This document shows positions 50,858 to 59,978 of a stretch of 64,000 bases of DNA, piece by piece; positions within the stretch are counted from its first letter, which is position 1; each line of letters starts with the position of its first letter. The stretch is taken from assembly GCA_910586925.1 (NCBI GenBank), contig CAJUKG010000003.1, positions 124,001 to 188,000 of the forward strand, given 5' to 3'. The position numbers were made by a program, and so were the translations under genes. Origin of the DNA: an uncultured Christensenellaceae bacterium. Lineage in GTDB: Bacteria > Bacillota > Clostridia > Christensenellales > Pumilibacteraceae. Below the pieces are notes generated by a model, which saw nothing but the letters and a program-made list of their open reading frames with translations, ran no database searches and was not told where the DNA came from.

Positions 50858-51415
50858 ATGAGAGTAATTGCCGGAAAATTCAAAGGAACAAAACTCGTTT
50901 CGCCGCACGGCGAGGTGCGTCCCACGACAGACATAGTAAAAGGCAGTCTGTTCTCGGTGCTGACGAGCAAAGGCTTGCTGAAGGACGCGAATTGCTTGGA
51001 TATATTTTGCGGAAGCGGCGGGCTTGGCATAGAAGCACTTTCGCGCGGAGCGGAAAGCTGCGTGTTCGCCGATATAGACGTAAAAAACGTAAATGCCAAC
51101 CTCGATAAACTGCGCATATCCGCGCGGACTGTGGCGGGAGATTTTCGGAAAACGCTGAAATCGCTTATCGGCAAAAAGTTCGACCTCGTGTTTTGCGACC
51201 CGCCGTACAAATCGGGGTTTGCGCGGACAACCCTCGAACTTTTGGTCAAATACGAACTTCTTTCGGATAACGGCGCGGCGGTTATTGAGCGCGGCAGCGA
51301 CGGCGAACCGACGGAGGTTTCGGGCACGTACATAATAGACAGCAGGAAGTTCGGAGCGGCAACATACGAAATAATCGGAGTGGATCATGAAAGCAATATT
51401 TGCGGGAACGTTTGA
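50858..51415 (+). CDS. rsmD: 16S rRNA (guanine-966-N2)-methyltransferase RsmD
   Basis: A 185-residue SAM methyltransferase. MRVIAGKFKGTKL start, VRPTTDIVKGSLF, SAM-binding LDIFCGSGGLGIEALSRG (about 47-64) and the catalytic NPPY-type DPPY (about 112-115, VFCDPPYKS). rsmD-coaD is a conserved pair, here overlapping by 29 bp. One base after the folate gene. Confidence 0.94.
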   Translation: MRVIAGKFKGTKLVSPHGEVRPTTDIVKGSLFSVLTSKGLLKDANCLDIFCGSGGLGIEALSRGAESCVFADIDVKNVNANLDKLRISARTVAGDFRKTLKSLIGKKFDLVFCDPPYKSGFARTTLELLVKYELLSDNGAAVIERGSDGEPTEVSGTYIIDSRKFGAATYEIIGVDHESNICGNV

Positions 51416-51857
51416 CCCGTTTACCACGGGACATCGCAACATAGCCGAACGAGCGGTGCGGCTGTTCGGAAATCTGACGATAGCCGTCGCGAGCGATACA
51501 GGCAAGAATACGGTATCTCTCCTCGACCGTGCGGAGATCGTGCGCATTGCGACGCTCGACATGCGCGCCGTCGCCATAGAACCGTTTTCGGGACTGCTTT
51601 CCGATTACCTCGCCAAGAACGGCGATTGCGTGCTTGTCCGCGGCGTCCGCGGCATGCGCGACACAGAATACGAACGCGATCTTTCGCGTGTTTACAAGTC
51701 GCTGTGCGGCAAGGATACCGTGTTTCTCATGACGGGTGCGGAGTTCGAGCACGTGTCGTCGACGGTGGTGCGGGAGCTTGTATCGCTCGGCGGGGATATA
51801 AATGGTTACGTTATGCCGCAGACTGCGGAGCTGATCAAAAAATTGTATCGTAAATAA
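51387..51857 (+). CDS. coaD: phosphopantetheine adenylyltransferase
   Basis: A 156-residue PPAT, fourth step of coenzyme A synthesis. The nucleotidyltransferase start MKAIFAGTFDPFTTGHRNIAERA holds the TxGH motif (about 15-18); VLVRGVRGMRDTEYE and the ISSTxVR-type HVSSTVVRE (about 125-133) follow. CoaBC is encoded further downstream at 59979, so the CoA pathway is spread across this region. Confidence 0.96.
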   Translation: MKAIFAGTFDPFTTGHRNIAERAVRLFGNLTIAVASDTGKNTVSLLDRAEIVRIATLDMRAVAIEPFSGLLSDYLAKNGDCVLVRGVRGMRDTEYERDLSRVYKSLCGKDTVFLMTGAEFEHVSSTVVRELVSLGGDINGYVMPQTAELIKKLYRK

Positions 51858-51869
51858 AGGAGTGGTATA

Positions 51870-52337
51870 ATGAGTAGGTCCGATGCGTTGGAAATATTGA
51901 GCAGGTTGCGCGGCGAGCTTGACGGCGGACGCGGATTGTTTTCCAAGAAGCCCGATTTGCCGCTGTGCGTCGAACTTTGCGACAAGCTCGCGAAGATCCT
52001 CCCCGAAGAAATGAACGACGCCGAGTACGTAAAGCACAAGCGCAAAGAGATTCTCGCAAACGCCGATATCGTCGCGAAAAACACCATTCGCGCCGCCGAA
52101 GAAAAGGCTAATAATCTCGTTTCTGAATCGGAAGTGGTGCGCGGTTCGCAGACCGCCGCCAACCGAATAATAGAGAGCGCGTATGCGAAGTGCGATAATC
52201 TTATTATTCGCACCAAAGCGCACCTCGACAATCTTTTCAAGGAAACGGAAAGTTTTCTGTTGTCTACGCTCGCGGTTGTTCGCACCAACAGGGAAGAACT
52301 TCGCGCCGCGCTCACCGATAGTCGCAAGGACGACTGA
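51870..52337 (+). CDS. coiled-coil protein of unknown function
   Basis: A 155-residue mostly helical protein with long charged stretches (KHKRKEILANADIVAKNTIRAAEEKANNL) resembling the DivIVA/V-ATPase subunit H-like coiled-coil proteins often found after coaD in Clostridia. No catalytic motif. AAAGGAG lies 8 nt before the ATG. Role unknown; a scaffolding function is possible. Confidence 0.75.
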   Translation: MSRSDALEILSRLRGELDGGRGLFSKKPDLPLCVELCDKLAKILPEEMNDAEYVKHKRKEILANADIVAKNTIRAAEEKANNLVSESEVVRGSQTAANRIIESAYAKCDNLIIRTKAHLDNLFKETESFLLSTLAVVRTNREELRAALTDSRKDD

Positions 52338-52374
52338 AAATCAAAATCTCGATCGCGATCCGAAAAACTCAATC

Positions 52375-53388
52375 ATGATATCTACGTTAAAGAAAATTTC
52401 TTCGCCGCGCGCGTTGAAAGAACAAATTCCCATAGATCCGAAACTTGCCGCCGCGCGGCTCGACGCAATTTCGCAAATCGAGGCGATACTTCGCGGCGAG
52501 GACGGGCGCAAGCTGTTTATCGTCGGACCGTGTTCAGCCGACGACCCGAACGCGGCAATAGATTACGCGGTGCGGCTTTCGCGCGTGGCGGAAAAAATCA
52601 AAGACAGGATCTTCGTCGTGTTGCGAATGTTTACGGCAAAACCCCGCACCCGCGGCGAAGGGTATATGGGGTTACTGCATACGCCCGACGCGCCGAGCGG
52701 CGAAGTGAATATAGCAGAAGGCATTGCCGCCATGCGCAGACTGCACGTTCGCGTCGCGAGCGAGAGCGGGCTGTTTACTGCGGACGAATTGCTGTATCCC
52801 GAAGCAGTGCGATACGTAGACGATATAGTGTGTTACTTTTCGGTTGGAACGCGCAGCAGCGACGATCAGCTTCATCGTTTCGTCGCGAGCGGTCTGGACG
52901 TCCCCGTCGGTATAAAGAATCCGTTAAACGGTAATCTCGACAGCCTTGCGGCGAGCGTGCGTACCGCGCGCAACGGCAACGAATTTCTGTTTTGCGGCGA
53001 GCATGTGCGAACGTTCGGCAACGATCGCGCGCACCCCGTGCTTCGCGGCTCGGTGAGTGCGAACGGAGAACATATCCCGAATTACGGATATGAAAGCGTT
53101 ATGAAAATTTCGTCGCTGTGCGGCGGGCGAGTCATCGTAGACGTCGGACATTCCAACAGCGGAAAGAACGAAAACAAGCAGTGCGAAGTGCTTCGCGACA
53201 TGTGGGAGATCGCGAAGCAAAAACAGGAATACGGTAGTGCCGTCGCGGGCGTCATGATAGAGAGCTACATTGCGGGCGGAAGCGGCGCGGCGGGCAGTAT
53301 GTACGGGCGGTCGCTTACTGACGGGTGCTTGAGTTTCGAGGACACCGAGAGGCTGCTTCTTCGGGCTTCGGACGGTATGCCGTCGTAA
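52375..53388 (+). CDS. 3-deoxy-7-phosphoheptulonate (DAHP) synthase, class I
   Basis: A 337-residue enzyme that condenses PEP and erythrose-4-phosphate, first step of aromatic amino acid synthesis. It belongs to the AroF/G/H-type: IVGPCSADDPNAA (about 48-60), the KPRT substrate loop, GIKNPLNGN, RGSVSANGEHIPNYG and DVGHSNSGKNENKQ (metal ligands). The usual Glu-Lys-Pro-Arg-Thr reads Ala-Lys-Pro-Arg-Thr here (MFTAKPRTRGEGYMG). ATG 52375 lacks a clear ribosome site; upstream in-frame codons overlap the previous gene. Confidence 0.9.
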   Translation: MISTLKKISSPRALKEQIPIDPKLAAARLDAISQIEAILRGEDGRKLFIVGPCSADDPNAAIDYAVRLSRVAEKIKDRIFVVLRMFTAKPRTRGEGYMGLLHTPDAPSGEVNIAEGIAAMRRLHVRVASESGLFTADELLYPEAVRYVDDIVCYFSVGTRSSDDQLHRFVASGLDVPVGIKNPLNGNLDSLAASVRTARNGNEFLFCGEHVRTFGNDRAHPVLRGSVSANGEHIPNYGYESVMKISSLCGGRVIVDVGHSNSGKNENKQCEVLRDMWEIAKQKQEYGSAVAGVMIESYIAGGSGAAGSMYGRSLTDGCLSFEDTERLLLRASDGMPS

Positions 53389-53445
53389 GGTATACGTGCA
53401 AATTATAGCTTGTTTTGTCGAAATCCGTCGAATTTATGTGCGGTG

Positions 53446-53474
53446 TTGATTAGTCGGCGCGGCTGTGCTATACT
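53446..53474 (+). promoter_or_regulatory. promoter of the pcrA-ligA unit
   Basis: TTGATT (53446-53451), 17-bp spacer, TATACT (53469-53474) with extended -10 TGC. Confidence 0.78.
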
Positions 53475-53523
53475 GCTGTTGTACGATGTCGATGCAGGCA
53501 CCGAGGAACGGACGGAGGTAATC

Positions 53524-53895
53524 ATGGCACGAAAGGCAAGCGAACTCAAAAAGCGTTGCTGGCTCGCAAAACAGCGGCTCAAAATGGGATATTGGGAATC
53601 GGTAAAGAACGATCCCGACGTAAAACGCACGGCGGAATATGTACCGCAGATAAGACGCGTTTACGACGAGGAAATTGCGGTGACGTCGACTTCGCCGCGC
53701 GACGAGCGACTTTACAAAAAGGTTTGCGATATTCTCGACAGCAGCGAGATCACCGTCAATCCCATAGGACAGCTCATCGAGCGCGACGTGTACGAAGGAT
53801 TGGACGGCGCGGCGCGACAGAGGTATATCCTCGAACTGTCGCAAAAATTCAGAGAACTGAAAGAGCGGTACTACCGCGAAAAAACAGGCGCGTAA
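53524..53895 (+). CDS. unknown small protein upstream of pcrA
   Basis: A 123-residue basic protein, mostly helical (MARKASELKKRCWLAKQRLKMG, ending LSQKFRELKERYYREKTG). No membrane segment, no catalytic motif. GGAGGT precedes ATG 53524. An 11-codon frame (53486-53521) ends in the ribosome site just before it. Co-transcribed with pcrA; a DNA-related role is only suggested by position. Confidence 0.7.
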   Translation: MARKASELKKRCWLAKQRLKMGYWESVKNDPDVKRTAEYVPQIRRVYDEEIAVTSTSPRDERLYKKVCDILDSSEITVNPIGQLIERDVYEGLDGAARQRYILELSQKFRELKERYYREKTGA

Positions 53896-53921
53896 ATAAT
53901 ACTCGGCGCAAAAGAGGAATC

Positions 53922-56174
53922 ATGTACAGAATAGACGACCTAAACGAAATTCAGAAGAATGCGGTGCTCGACACCGAAGGCGCGGTGCTCGTCACGGCGG
54001 GCGCGGGCAGCGGCAAAACCAGACTTTTGACGCACCGAATAGCCCATCTTATAAAAGACTTGCACGTGCCGCCGTACAACATTCTCGCCATCACGTTTAC
54101 AAACAAAGCGGCGAACGAAATGAAATTGCGGCTCGAGAGCATGCTCGGCGAAGCGGACGGGATATGGATTTTTACTTTTCACGCCGCGTGCGTAAGAATA
54201 CTTCGGCGGTTCATCGACCATATAGGGTATAATAAAGATTTCACGATTTACGGCGAAGCGGAAACGAAAGCGGTCGTAAAGCGTATTTGCAAAGACCGCG
54301 CTTATAACGAGGACATGGTCAAACGGATACTGTCCGAGATCTCCGATTGCAAAAACAAAGGGATAATGCCCGAAGATTACGAAGCGACGCATCCGTATGC
54401 ACAGGACGGCGACGGCATAGCAAATGCGTTTTTACAGTATCAAGCGACGCTTAAGGCGAACAACGCGCTCGATTATGACGACTTGCTCGTACTGACGCTC
54501 AAACTTTTGCGCGAGTGCGATACCGCGCGCGCGTTTTATGCAGACAAATTCAGATATATACATATCGACGAATTTCAGGACACCAATACGGTGCAGTACG
54601 AGATCGCGAAACTGCTCGCGAGCAAGCACGGCAATATTTTCGCGGTCGGCGATGAGGATCAGTGCATCTATACTTGGCGCGGCGCGTCAATAGATAATAT
54701 TTTCGCGTTCCGAAAAGATTTCGGTTGCAAGGTGTACAAGCTCGAGCAAAACTACCGCTCGTCGTCAAATATTCTCGCCGTGGCTAACCGCATTATCAAA
54801 GGCAACACGCAACGGCTCGACAAGAAGCTGTGGACGGAGAACGGCGACGGTAAAAAAGTCGTGTGTTTCGCCGCGGCGACCGACGGTTACGAAGCGGACT
54901 ATGTGGTGCGCACGCTGTACGAACTCATTCGCGAGGGCGAATACAACTATTCGGACTGCGCGGTGCTCATGCGGCTCAACGCACTGTCGCGACCGTTTGA
55001 AGAACGGTTTTTGCAATACGGCATACCGCACAGGGTGTACGGCGGATTCAAGTTCTACGATCGCAAAGAAATCAAAGACGTGCTCGCATATGCGCGGCTT
55101 TCCGTAAATACTTACGACGACGAAGCGATATACAGGATAATCAATTTTCCGCGACGCGGTATAGGCGATGCGTCGGTGGAAAAGATCCGCGATTATACGA
55201 AGTCTACCGGTAAAAGCGCGTTCGATATCATCACGCACGCCGAAAGCTATCCGTTCCAAACCGCATTAAAGACCAAACTCGTCGAGTTCGGCAAGACGCT
55301 TGAAAATCTTCATTCCGCGGCGCAGGGCGACATTAAAGCATACTTCAAGTATTTGTTGTTCGAGGTACTCAACGTCGTCGATCTGTTCTCGGACGGTGAC
55401 GAGGACGGCGCGCGGCTCGAGAATATCAACGAGCTTCTCAATTCGGTCGGCGAGTTTTGCAACAACAACGACGGCGCGGGTCTTTCCGATTATCTGCAAA
55501 CTGTGTCGCTGTACAGCGATACCGACGATATGAACGGCGACAATGCGGTGACTATCGCGACGGTGCACAGCGCGAAAGGTTTGGAATTTCCGATCGTGTT
55601 CGTAGTCGGACTCGAGGACGGCACGTTCCCGTCGTTGCGCATGAACGAGAACGCCTCGGCACACATGGAGGAAGAACGTCGGCTTATGTACGTGGCGGTT
55701 ACTCGCGCAATGAAACGGCTTTTCCTCACTTATGCGAAGTCGCGGTTTTTGTACGGCGAAACGCGGTATAATATCCCGTCGCGGTTTCTTACCGAGGCGG
55801 GGCTTGTCGAACGCAAAGAGAATCCCGCCGATGCGTACACGAGCAGTCCGTCATATCGCGGTATATCGCAGGTCGCAAAAGCTTCGGCGAGCGGCGGTTA
55901 CGGCGGGGAAAGTCGGAGCACGTATTCGGGCGAAAAATTCGGCGGCGGGTACAAAAGCGGCTATTCGTCGGGCGGCGCGAAACAAGCCGTCGAACATTCG
56001 GACAAGTCGCTTTTCACGCCGGGGGCGATCGTCATGCATAAGCGGCTCGGCAAAGGTACTGTGTTGAGCGTGGAAAACGTCGGCAAGAATTTATATGCGA
56101 AAATAGAATTCGAGCGTGGCGGAGTCATGAATCTTGCCGTAGACTTCGCGCCGCTTACCGTTATAAAGGAGTGA
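53922..56174 (+). CDS. pcrA: UvrD/Rep-family DNA helicase PcrA
   Basis: A 750-residue superfamily 1A 3'-5' helicase for repair and conflict resolution. Q-motif LNEIQKNAV, Walker A TAGAGSGKTR (about 25-34), motif II HIDEFQDTN (about 215-223), GDEDQCIYTWRGA, motif IV LEQNYRSS, VATVHSAKGLEF and VAVTRAMKRLFL. The C-terminus is low-complexity Ser/Gly and then a Tudor-like RNA polymerase-contact domain (VMHKRLGKGTVLSVE), as in PcrA. ATG 53922 with AAGAGGA upstream. Followed by ligA after 3 bp, the standard pcrA-ligA pair. Confidence 0.96.
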   Translation: MYRIDDLNEIQKNAVLDTEGAVLVTAGAGSGKTRLLTHRIAHLIKDLHVPPYNILAITFTNKAANEMKLRLESMLGEADGIWIFTFHAACVRILRRFIDHIGYNKDFTIYGEAETKAVVKRICKDRAYNEDMVKRILSEISDCKNKGIMPEDYEATHPYAQDGDGIANAFLQYQATLKANNALDYDDLLVLTLKLLRECDTARAFYADKFRYIHIDEFQDTNTVQYEIAKLLASKHGNIFAVGDEDQCIYTWRGASIDNIFAFRKDFGCKVYKLEQNYRSSSNILAVANRIIKGNTQRLDKKLWTENGDGKKVVCFAAATDGYEADYVVRTLYELIREGEYNYSDCAVLMRLNALSRPFEERFLQYGIPHRVYGGFKFYDRKEIKDVLAYARLSVNTYDDEAIYRIINFPRRGIGDASVEKIRDYTKSTGKSAFDIITHAESYPFQTALKTKLVEFGKTLENLHSAAQGDIKAYFKYLLFEVLNVVDLFSDGDEDGARLENINELLNSVGEFCNNNDGAGLSDYLQTVSLYSDTDDMNGDNAVTIATVHSAKGLEFPIVFVVGLEDGTFPSLRMNENASAHMEEERRLMYVAVTRAMKRLFLTYAKSRFLYGETRYNIPSRFLTEAGLVERKENPADAYTSSPSYRGISQVAKASASGGYGGESRSTYSGEKFGGGYKSGYSSGGAKQAVEHSDKSLFTPGAIVMHKRLGKGTVLSVENVGKNLYAKIEFERGGVMNLAVDFAPLTVIKE

Positions 56175-56177
56175 TCT

Positions 56178-58112
56178 ATGGCGAAAGACAGAATGTGCGA
56201 GCTTGTCGAAAAGCTCAATGATTTGGCTTACCGATACTATGTGCTCGACGAGCCTATAGTGTCGGATAAAGAGTATGACGCACTTTACGATGAACTCGTC
56301 GCACTCGAAAAGAGCACGGGCGTCACTCTCGACGATTCTCCGACCAAACGCGTCGGCGGCGAACCGCTCAAGGAATTTACGCAACACAAGCATATCAACA
56401 GACTATACAGCCTCGATAAATGCAATACGCAGGACGGACTTCGCGCGTGGTTCGATAAGCTGACTGCCGCGCTCGGCTATCCGCCCGAGTGCACGCTCGA
56501 GTATAAGCTCGACGGGCTTACTATTTGTCTTACGTACGCGAACGGCAAGCTCGTTACCGGCAGTACGCGCGGGAACGGCGAGGTCGGCGAGAACGTCACG
56601 GAGCAGGTCAAGACTATAAAGTCGGTCCCGCTTTCCATTTCGTACGACGGAACGGCGGAAGTGCAGGGCGAAGGCATTATGCGAATAAGCGCGCTCGAAA
56701 AATACAACCGTACCGCCGCAGTGCCGCTTAAAAATCCGCGCAACGCCGTTGCGGGCGCAATTCGCAATCTCGACGTTCGCGAAACCGCAAAACGCAATCT
56801 CGACGTGATTTTTTATAACGTGAACTATATGAGCGAGGGCGGCGGATTGTCGCAGACCGAACAGATAGAATTCATAAAACGCAATCGGTTCAAAACGGGC
56901 ATGTGTTTCGTGTCCGACAGTATAGAGAAAATTATCGACAAGATCAATTCCGTGAACAGAAGCTCGCTTGATTTTGCGATCGACGGCATGGTAATAAAAG
57001 TAAACGATCCCGCCGCGCGTGCCGTTCTCGGATATACCGATAAATTCCCGCGCTGGGCGATCGCTTACAAGTTCGAAGCGGAAGAAACCACAACGTTGCT
57101 CAAAGAAGTAGTGTGGCAGGTGGGGCGCACGGGCAAGCTGACGCCGCTCGCAATGCTCGAGCCTGTAGAACTTTGCGGCGCGACGGTGCAACGGGCGACG
57201 CTCAACAATTACGGCGATATACAGCGCAAAAACGTCACGGTCGGATCGCGCGTATTCATTCGGCGCAGTAACGACGTTATTCCCGAAATTCTCGGCGTCG
57301 CGGAGCGCGGCGAGGGCGCGCGCGAGATAGAAAAACCGAGCGTGTGTCCGTGTTGCGGCAGTGCGCTCGAGGAGGAGGGCGCGAATTTGTTTTGCCCCGA
57401 CTTTTACGGTTGCCGTGCGCAGGTGGTGGCGCGACTGGAGCATTTTTGCGCGAAAGAATGTATGGACATAGACGGCGTGAGCATTAAGACCGCCGAGCAG
57501 CTTTTCGATAAACTTAACGTGCATTCGGCGTATATGCTGTACTCGCTCGATAAATCCGATCTCGCAAAAATAGACGGGTTCAAGGATAAGAAGATAGCGA
57601 ACTTCCTCGCCGCCGTCGAGAAGTCTAAGTCTGTCGACCTGCCGCATTTCATCAACGCGCTTTGCATAGACAACGTGGGACGTGTAACAGCCAAAGCTCT
57701 CGCCGAGCATTTCGGAAGCCTTGCGGCACTTGTCGCCGCGACGCCCGAAGAACTTATAGAGATACCCGACGTGGGCGGCGTAGTGGCTCAATCAATCTGC
57801 GATTATTTTGCGCGGCACGGCGAGGTCGTCGCCAAGTTTGCCGCGATCGGCATCGACCCGAAATGCGAAAAAACGGAGGGCGGAAAGTTCGACGGCATGA
57901 AGTTCGTGCTCACCGGGTCGCTCGCCGAATTCACCCGCGACGAAGCGCGCAGTGCGATCGAGGCGAACGGCGGGTCGGTAATGTCGAGCGTTTCCAAACT
58001 CACCGACGTGGTGATCGCGGGCGAGAGCGCGGGGTCCAAACTCGAAAAAGCAAAAAAACTCGGCATAAAAATTATCGACGAAAAGCAGTTCAAGAGTATG
58101 TTAAACGCTTGA
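56178..58112 (+). CDS. ligA: NAD+-dependent DNA ligase
   Basis: A 644-residue ligase. Domain Ia (about 1-65), adenylation domain with the catalytic Lys in YKLDGLTI (about 110-117), STRGNGEVGENVT, DGMVIKVND, OB domain (WQVGRTGKLTPLA), zinc finger with four Cys (CPCCG...CPDFYGC), helix-hairpin-helix region (IDGVSIKTAEQL...) and a C-terminal BRCT domain (about 565-644, GMKFVLTGSLAEFTRDEA). AAAGGAG lies before the ATG. Length is slightly under the usual 670. Confidence 0.97.
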   Translation: MAKDRMCELVEKLNDLAYRYYVLDEPIVSDKEYDALYDELVALEKSTGVTLDDSPTKRVGGEPLKEFTQHKHINRLYSLDKCNTQDGLRAWFDKLTAALGYPPECTLEYKLDGLTICLTYANGKLVTGSTRGNGEVGENVTEQVKTIKSVPLSISYDGTAEVQGEGIMRISALEKYNRTAAVPLKNPRNAVAGAIRNLDVRETAKRNLDVIFYNVNYMSEGGGLSQTEQIEFIKRNRFKTGMCFVSDSIEKIIDKINSVNRSSLDFAIDGMVIKVNDPAARAVLGYTDKFPRWAIAYKFEAEETTTLLKEVVWQVGRTGKLTPLAMLEPVELCGATVQRATLNNYGDIQRKNVTVGSRVFIRRSNDVIPEILGVAERGEGAREIEKPSVCPCCGSALEEEGANLFCPDFYGCRAQVVARLEHFCAKECMDIDGVSIKTAEQLFDKLNVHSAYMLYSLDKSDLAKIDGFKDKKIANFLAAVEKSKSVDLPHFINALCIDNVGRVTAKALAEHFGSLAALVAATPEELIEIPDVGGVVAQSICDYFARHGEVVAKFAAIGIDPKCEKTEGGKFDGMKFVLTGSLAEFTRDEARSAIEANGGSVMSSVSKLTDVVIAGESAGSKLEKAKKLGIKIIDEKQFKSMLNA

Positions 58113-58137
58113 AAATTCGATAAAGTTGTGTTATAAT
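58109..58137 (+). promoter_or_regulatory. promoter of the yicC-priA operon
   Basis: TTGAAA (58109-58114, overlapping the ligA stop) and TATAAT (58132-58137), 17-bp spacer. About 120 nt of leader follow. Confidence 0.8.
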
Positions 58138-58264
58138 ACAGAGTGTTATATTGCAAGGACGGGTATTTTCGCTAAAGGCAACGAAATCGAAAAATCAAAC
58201 CGTACTCGAGATATAATATTAAGCATTTTTGCGAGATCGTCGGTATAACTAAAGGCAGGTGGCT

Positions 58265-59140
58265 GTGAGGAGCATGACAGGTTACGGCAAGGGCGTCGCG
58301 AGTTCGGACGGACGCACCGTCACCGTTGAAATCAAGTCGGTAAACAATCGTTTTTCGGAAATCAACTGCAAACTTCCGAAATCAATGATGTATATCGACG
58401 ATGCTTTACAGAAGTGTATTCGCGAGCGTGCGACGCGCGGCAGTTTCGACGTGTATTTTTCGTACGAGAATCTTTCAGACAACGCGAAAAAAGTCACCGT
58501 CGATCACGCGCTCGCCAAGGAATACGTCGCCGCTGCAAAGTCTATCCGCGCCGAATTCATGCTCGAGGACGATTATAACGTAACGGCTTTGCTTCGTACT
58601 CCCGAAGTGGTCACGGTGAGCGTGCCCGACGACGACCGCGAGCTTGTGGTGCGGCTTGTGCGCGAAGCGGCTACCCAAGCGATGACGCGGCTCGACGAAA
58701 TGCGACTCAAAGAGGGCAAAGGCATACTCGAGGATCTCACGAAGCTCATAGGCAATCTCGACAGACTTTTGCAGTCGGCTAAAGAGCGTGCGCCGCTCGT
58801 AGTCCGCGACTATAAAACGGGTCTTATCGCGCGGGTAAAAGAGCTTCTCGACGGGTACGAACCGGACGAAGCGAAACTGCTGAACGAAGTGGCTTTCTTC
58901 GCCGACAAAGCGGATATCAACGAAGAAATTTCGAGGCTGTCGTCGCACATATCGCAATTCATGGCGATTTGCGCCGAGAATGTGCCGCAGGGCAGACGGC
59001 TCGACTTCCTCTCGCAGGAAATGGTGCGCGAAGTCAATACCATGGGCAGCAAGTCCAACGACATTACGCTCACGGGATACGTCGTCGCAATGAAGAACGA
59101 AGTTGAAAAAATCAAAGAACAAATAAGGAACGTGGAATAA
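58265..59140 (+). CDS. yicC: YicC-family endoribonuclease
   Basis: A 291-residue member of the YicC/YloC family, now considered endoribonucleases involved in RNA turnover. Starts MRSMTGYGKG from GTG 58265, behind AGGTGG; GTG 58259 is an alternative that adds two residues. The family N-terminus VEIKSVNNRFSEIN (about 24-37) and the C-terminal DUF1732-type VPQGRRLDFLSQEMVREVNTMGSKSND are clear. Four gmk-neighbouring genes follow in the usual yicC-gmk-rpoZ-coaBC-priA order. Confidence 0.92.
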   Translation: MRSMTGYGKGVASSDGRTVTVEIKSVNNRFSEINCKLPKSMMYIDDALQKCIRERATRGSFDVYFSYENLSDNAKKVTVDHALAKEYVAAAKSIRAEFMLEDDYNVTALLRTPEVVTVSVPDDDRELVVRLVREAATQAMTRLDEMRLKEGKGILEDLTKLIGNLDRLLQSAKERAPLVVRDYKTGLIARVKELLDGYEPDEAKLLNEVAFFADKADINEEISRLSSHISQFMAICAENVPQGRRLDFLSQEMVREVNTMGSKSNDITLTGYVVAMKNEVEKIKEQIRNVE

Positions 59141-59742
59141 TGAACAAAGGATTGTTGTTTATCGTGTCCGGTCCGTCCGGCGCAGGCAAGGGAACGATTT
59201 GCGAGCAGGTCCTCGCGCGTACGGGTATGGTGCGTTCGGTGTCCGTCACGACCCGCGCAAAGCGCGAGCACGAGCAGGAGGGTTTGCATTACTTCTTCCG
59301 TACCGAAGAACAGTATCGGCAAATGATAGCCGACGGCGAGTTTTTTGAAACGGCGGAGGTTTTCAACCATTTTTACGGTACGCCCAAAGCTCCCGTTCTC
59401 GATAACCTCGAAAAAGGCATAGACGTGCTGTGCGAGATAGACGTGCACGGTGCTGCGTCAATCAAGAAGCAGTATCCCGATGCGGTTTCGGTTTTCGTAA
59501 TGACGCCCGACTTCGACGTGCTCGCCGAACGGTTGCGCGGCAGAGGTACGGAAACGGAAGCGAGTCTTAAGACGCGGCTGGGCAGCGCAAAGCGCGAGCT
59601 TGGCAAGTTCAAGCTGTACGACTATATCGTTTTCAACGATACGATAGATGACGCGGTCGAGCAGATGCTCGATATTGTCACCGCCGAAAAGTGTAAGGTA
59701 AAGAACAATCTCGACAAGATCGCCGCCTTGCTCGGCAAATAA
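59140..59742 (+). CDS. gmk: guanylate kinase
   Basis: A 200-residue enzyme that phosphorylates GMP. P-loop SGPSGAGKGT (about 8-17), GMP-binding VSVTTRAKREHEQEG (about 33-47) and HYFFRTEEQ, then DVHGAASIKK. ATG 59140 shares its A with the yicC TAA. Confidence 0.96.
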   Translation: MNKGLLFIVSGPSGAGKGTICEQVLARTGMVRSVSVTTRAKREHEQEGLHYFFRTEEQYRQMIADGEFFETAEVFNHFYGTPKAPVLDNLEKGIDVLCEIDVHGAASIKKQYPDAVSVFVMTPDFDVLAERLRGRGTETEASLKTRLGSAKRELGKFKLYDYIVFNDTIDDAVEQMLDIVTAEKCKVKNNLDKIAALLGK

Positions 59743-59774
59743 TACATAAATAAATCTTTTGTGAGGTAATAGAT

Positions 59775-59972
59775 ATGTTAGTAGATCCGCCTATCGACAA
59801 ACTTGTGGATATTGTAGGCAACAAGTACGCGCTTGTGGGGCTTTTGGGCAAGCGCGCGCGTATGCTCATGGACAAACGTCACGACTATCTTGAGCAGGAA
59901 GGTATCAACCCCGTTTCGTATGCGGCGAAAGAAGTGTACGAAGGCAAAGTCGAGGGCGTGGAAGAAGGTTGA
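59775..59972 (+). CDS. rpoZ: RNA polymerase omega subunit
   Basis: A 65-residue omega subunit, at the short end of the family. LVDPPIDKLVDIVGNKYALVGLLGKRARML matches the conserved N-terminal helix set with the KYALV-x-x-x-AKRAR pattern. GTGAGGT precedes the ATG. The place between gmk and coaBC confirms it. Confidence 0.92.
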   Translation: MLVDPPIDKLVDIVGNKYALVGLLGKRARMLMDKRHDYLEQEGINPVSYAAKEVYEGKVEGVEEG

Positions 59973-59978
59973 TCTTTC

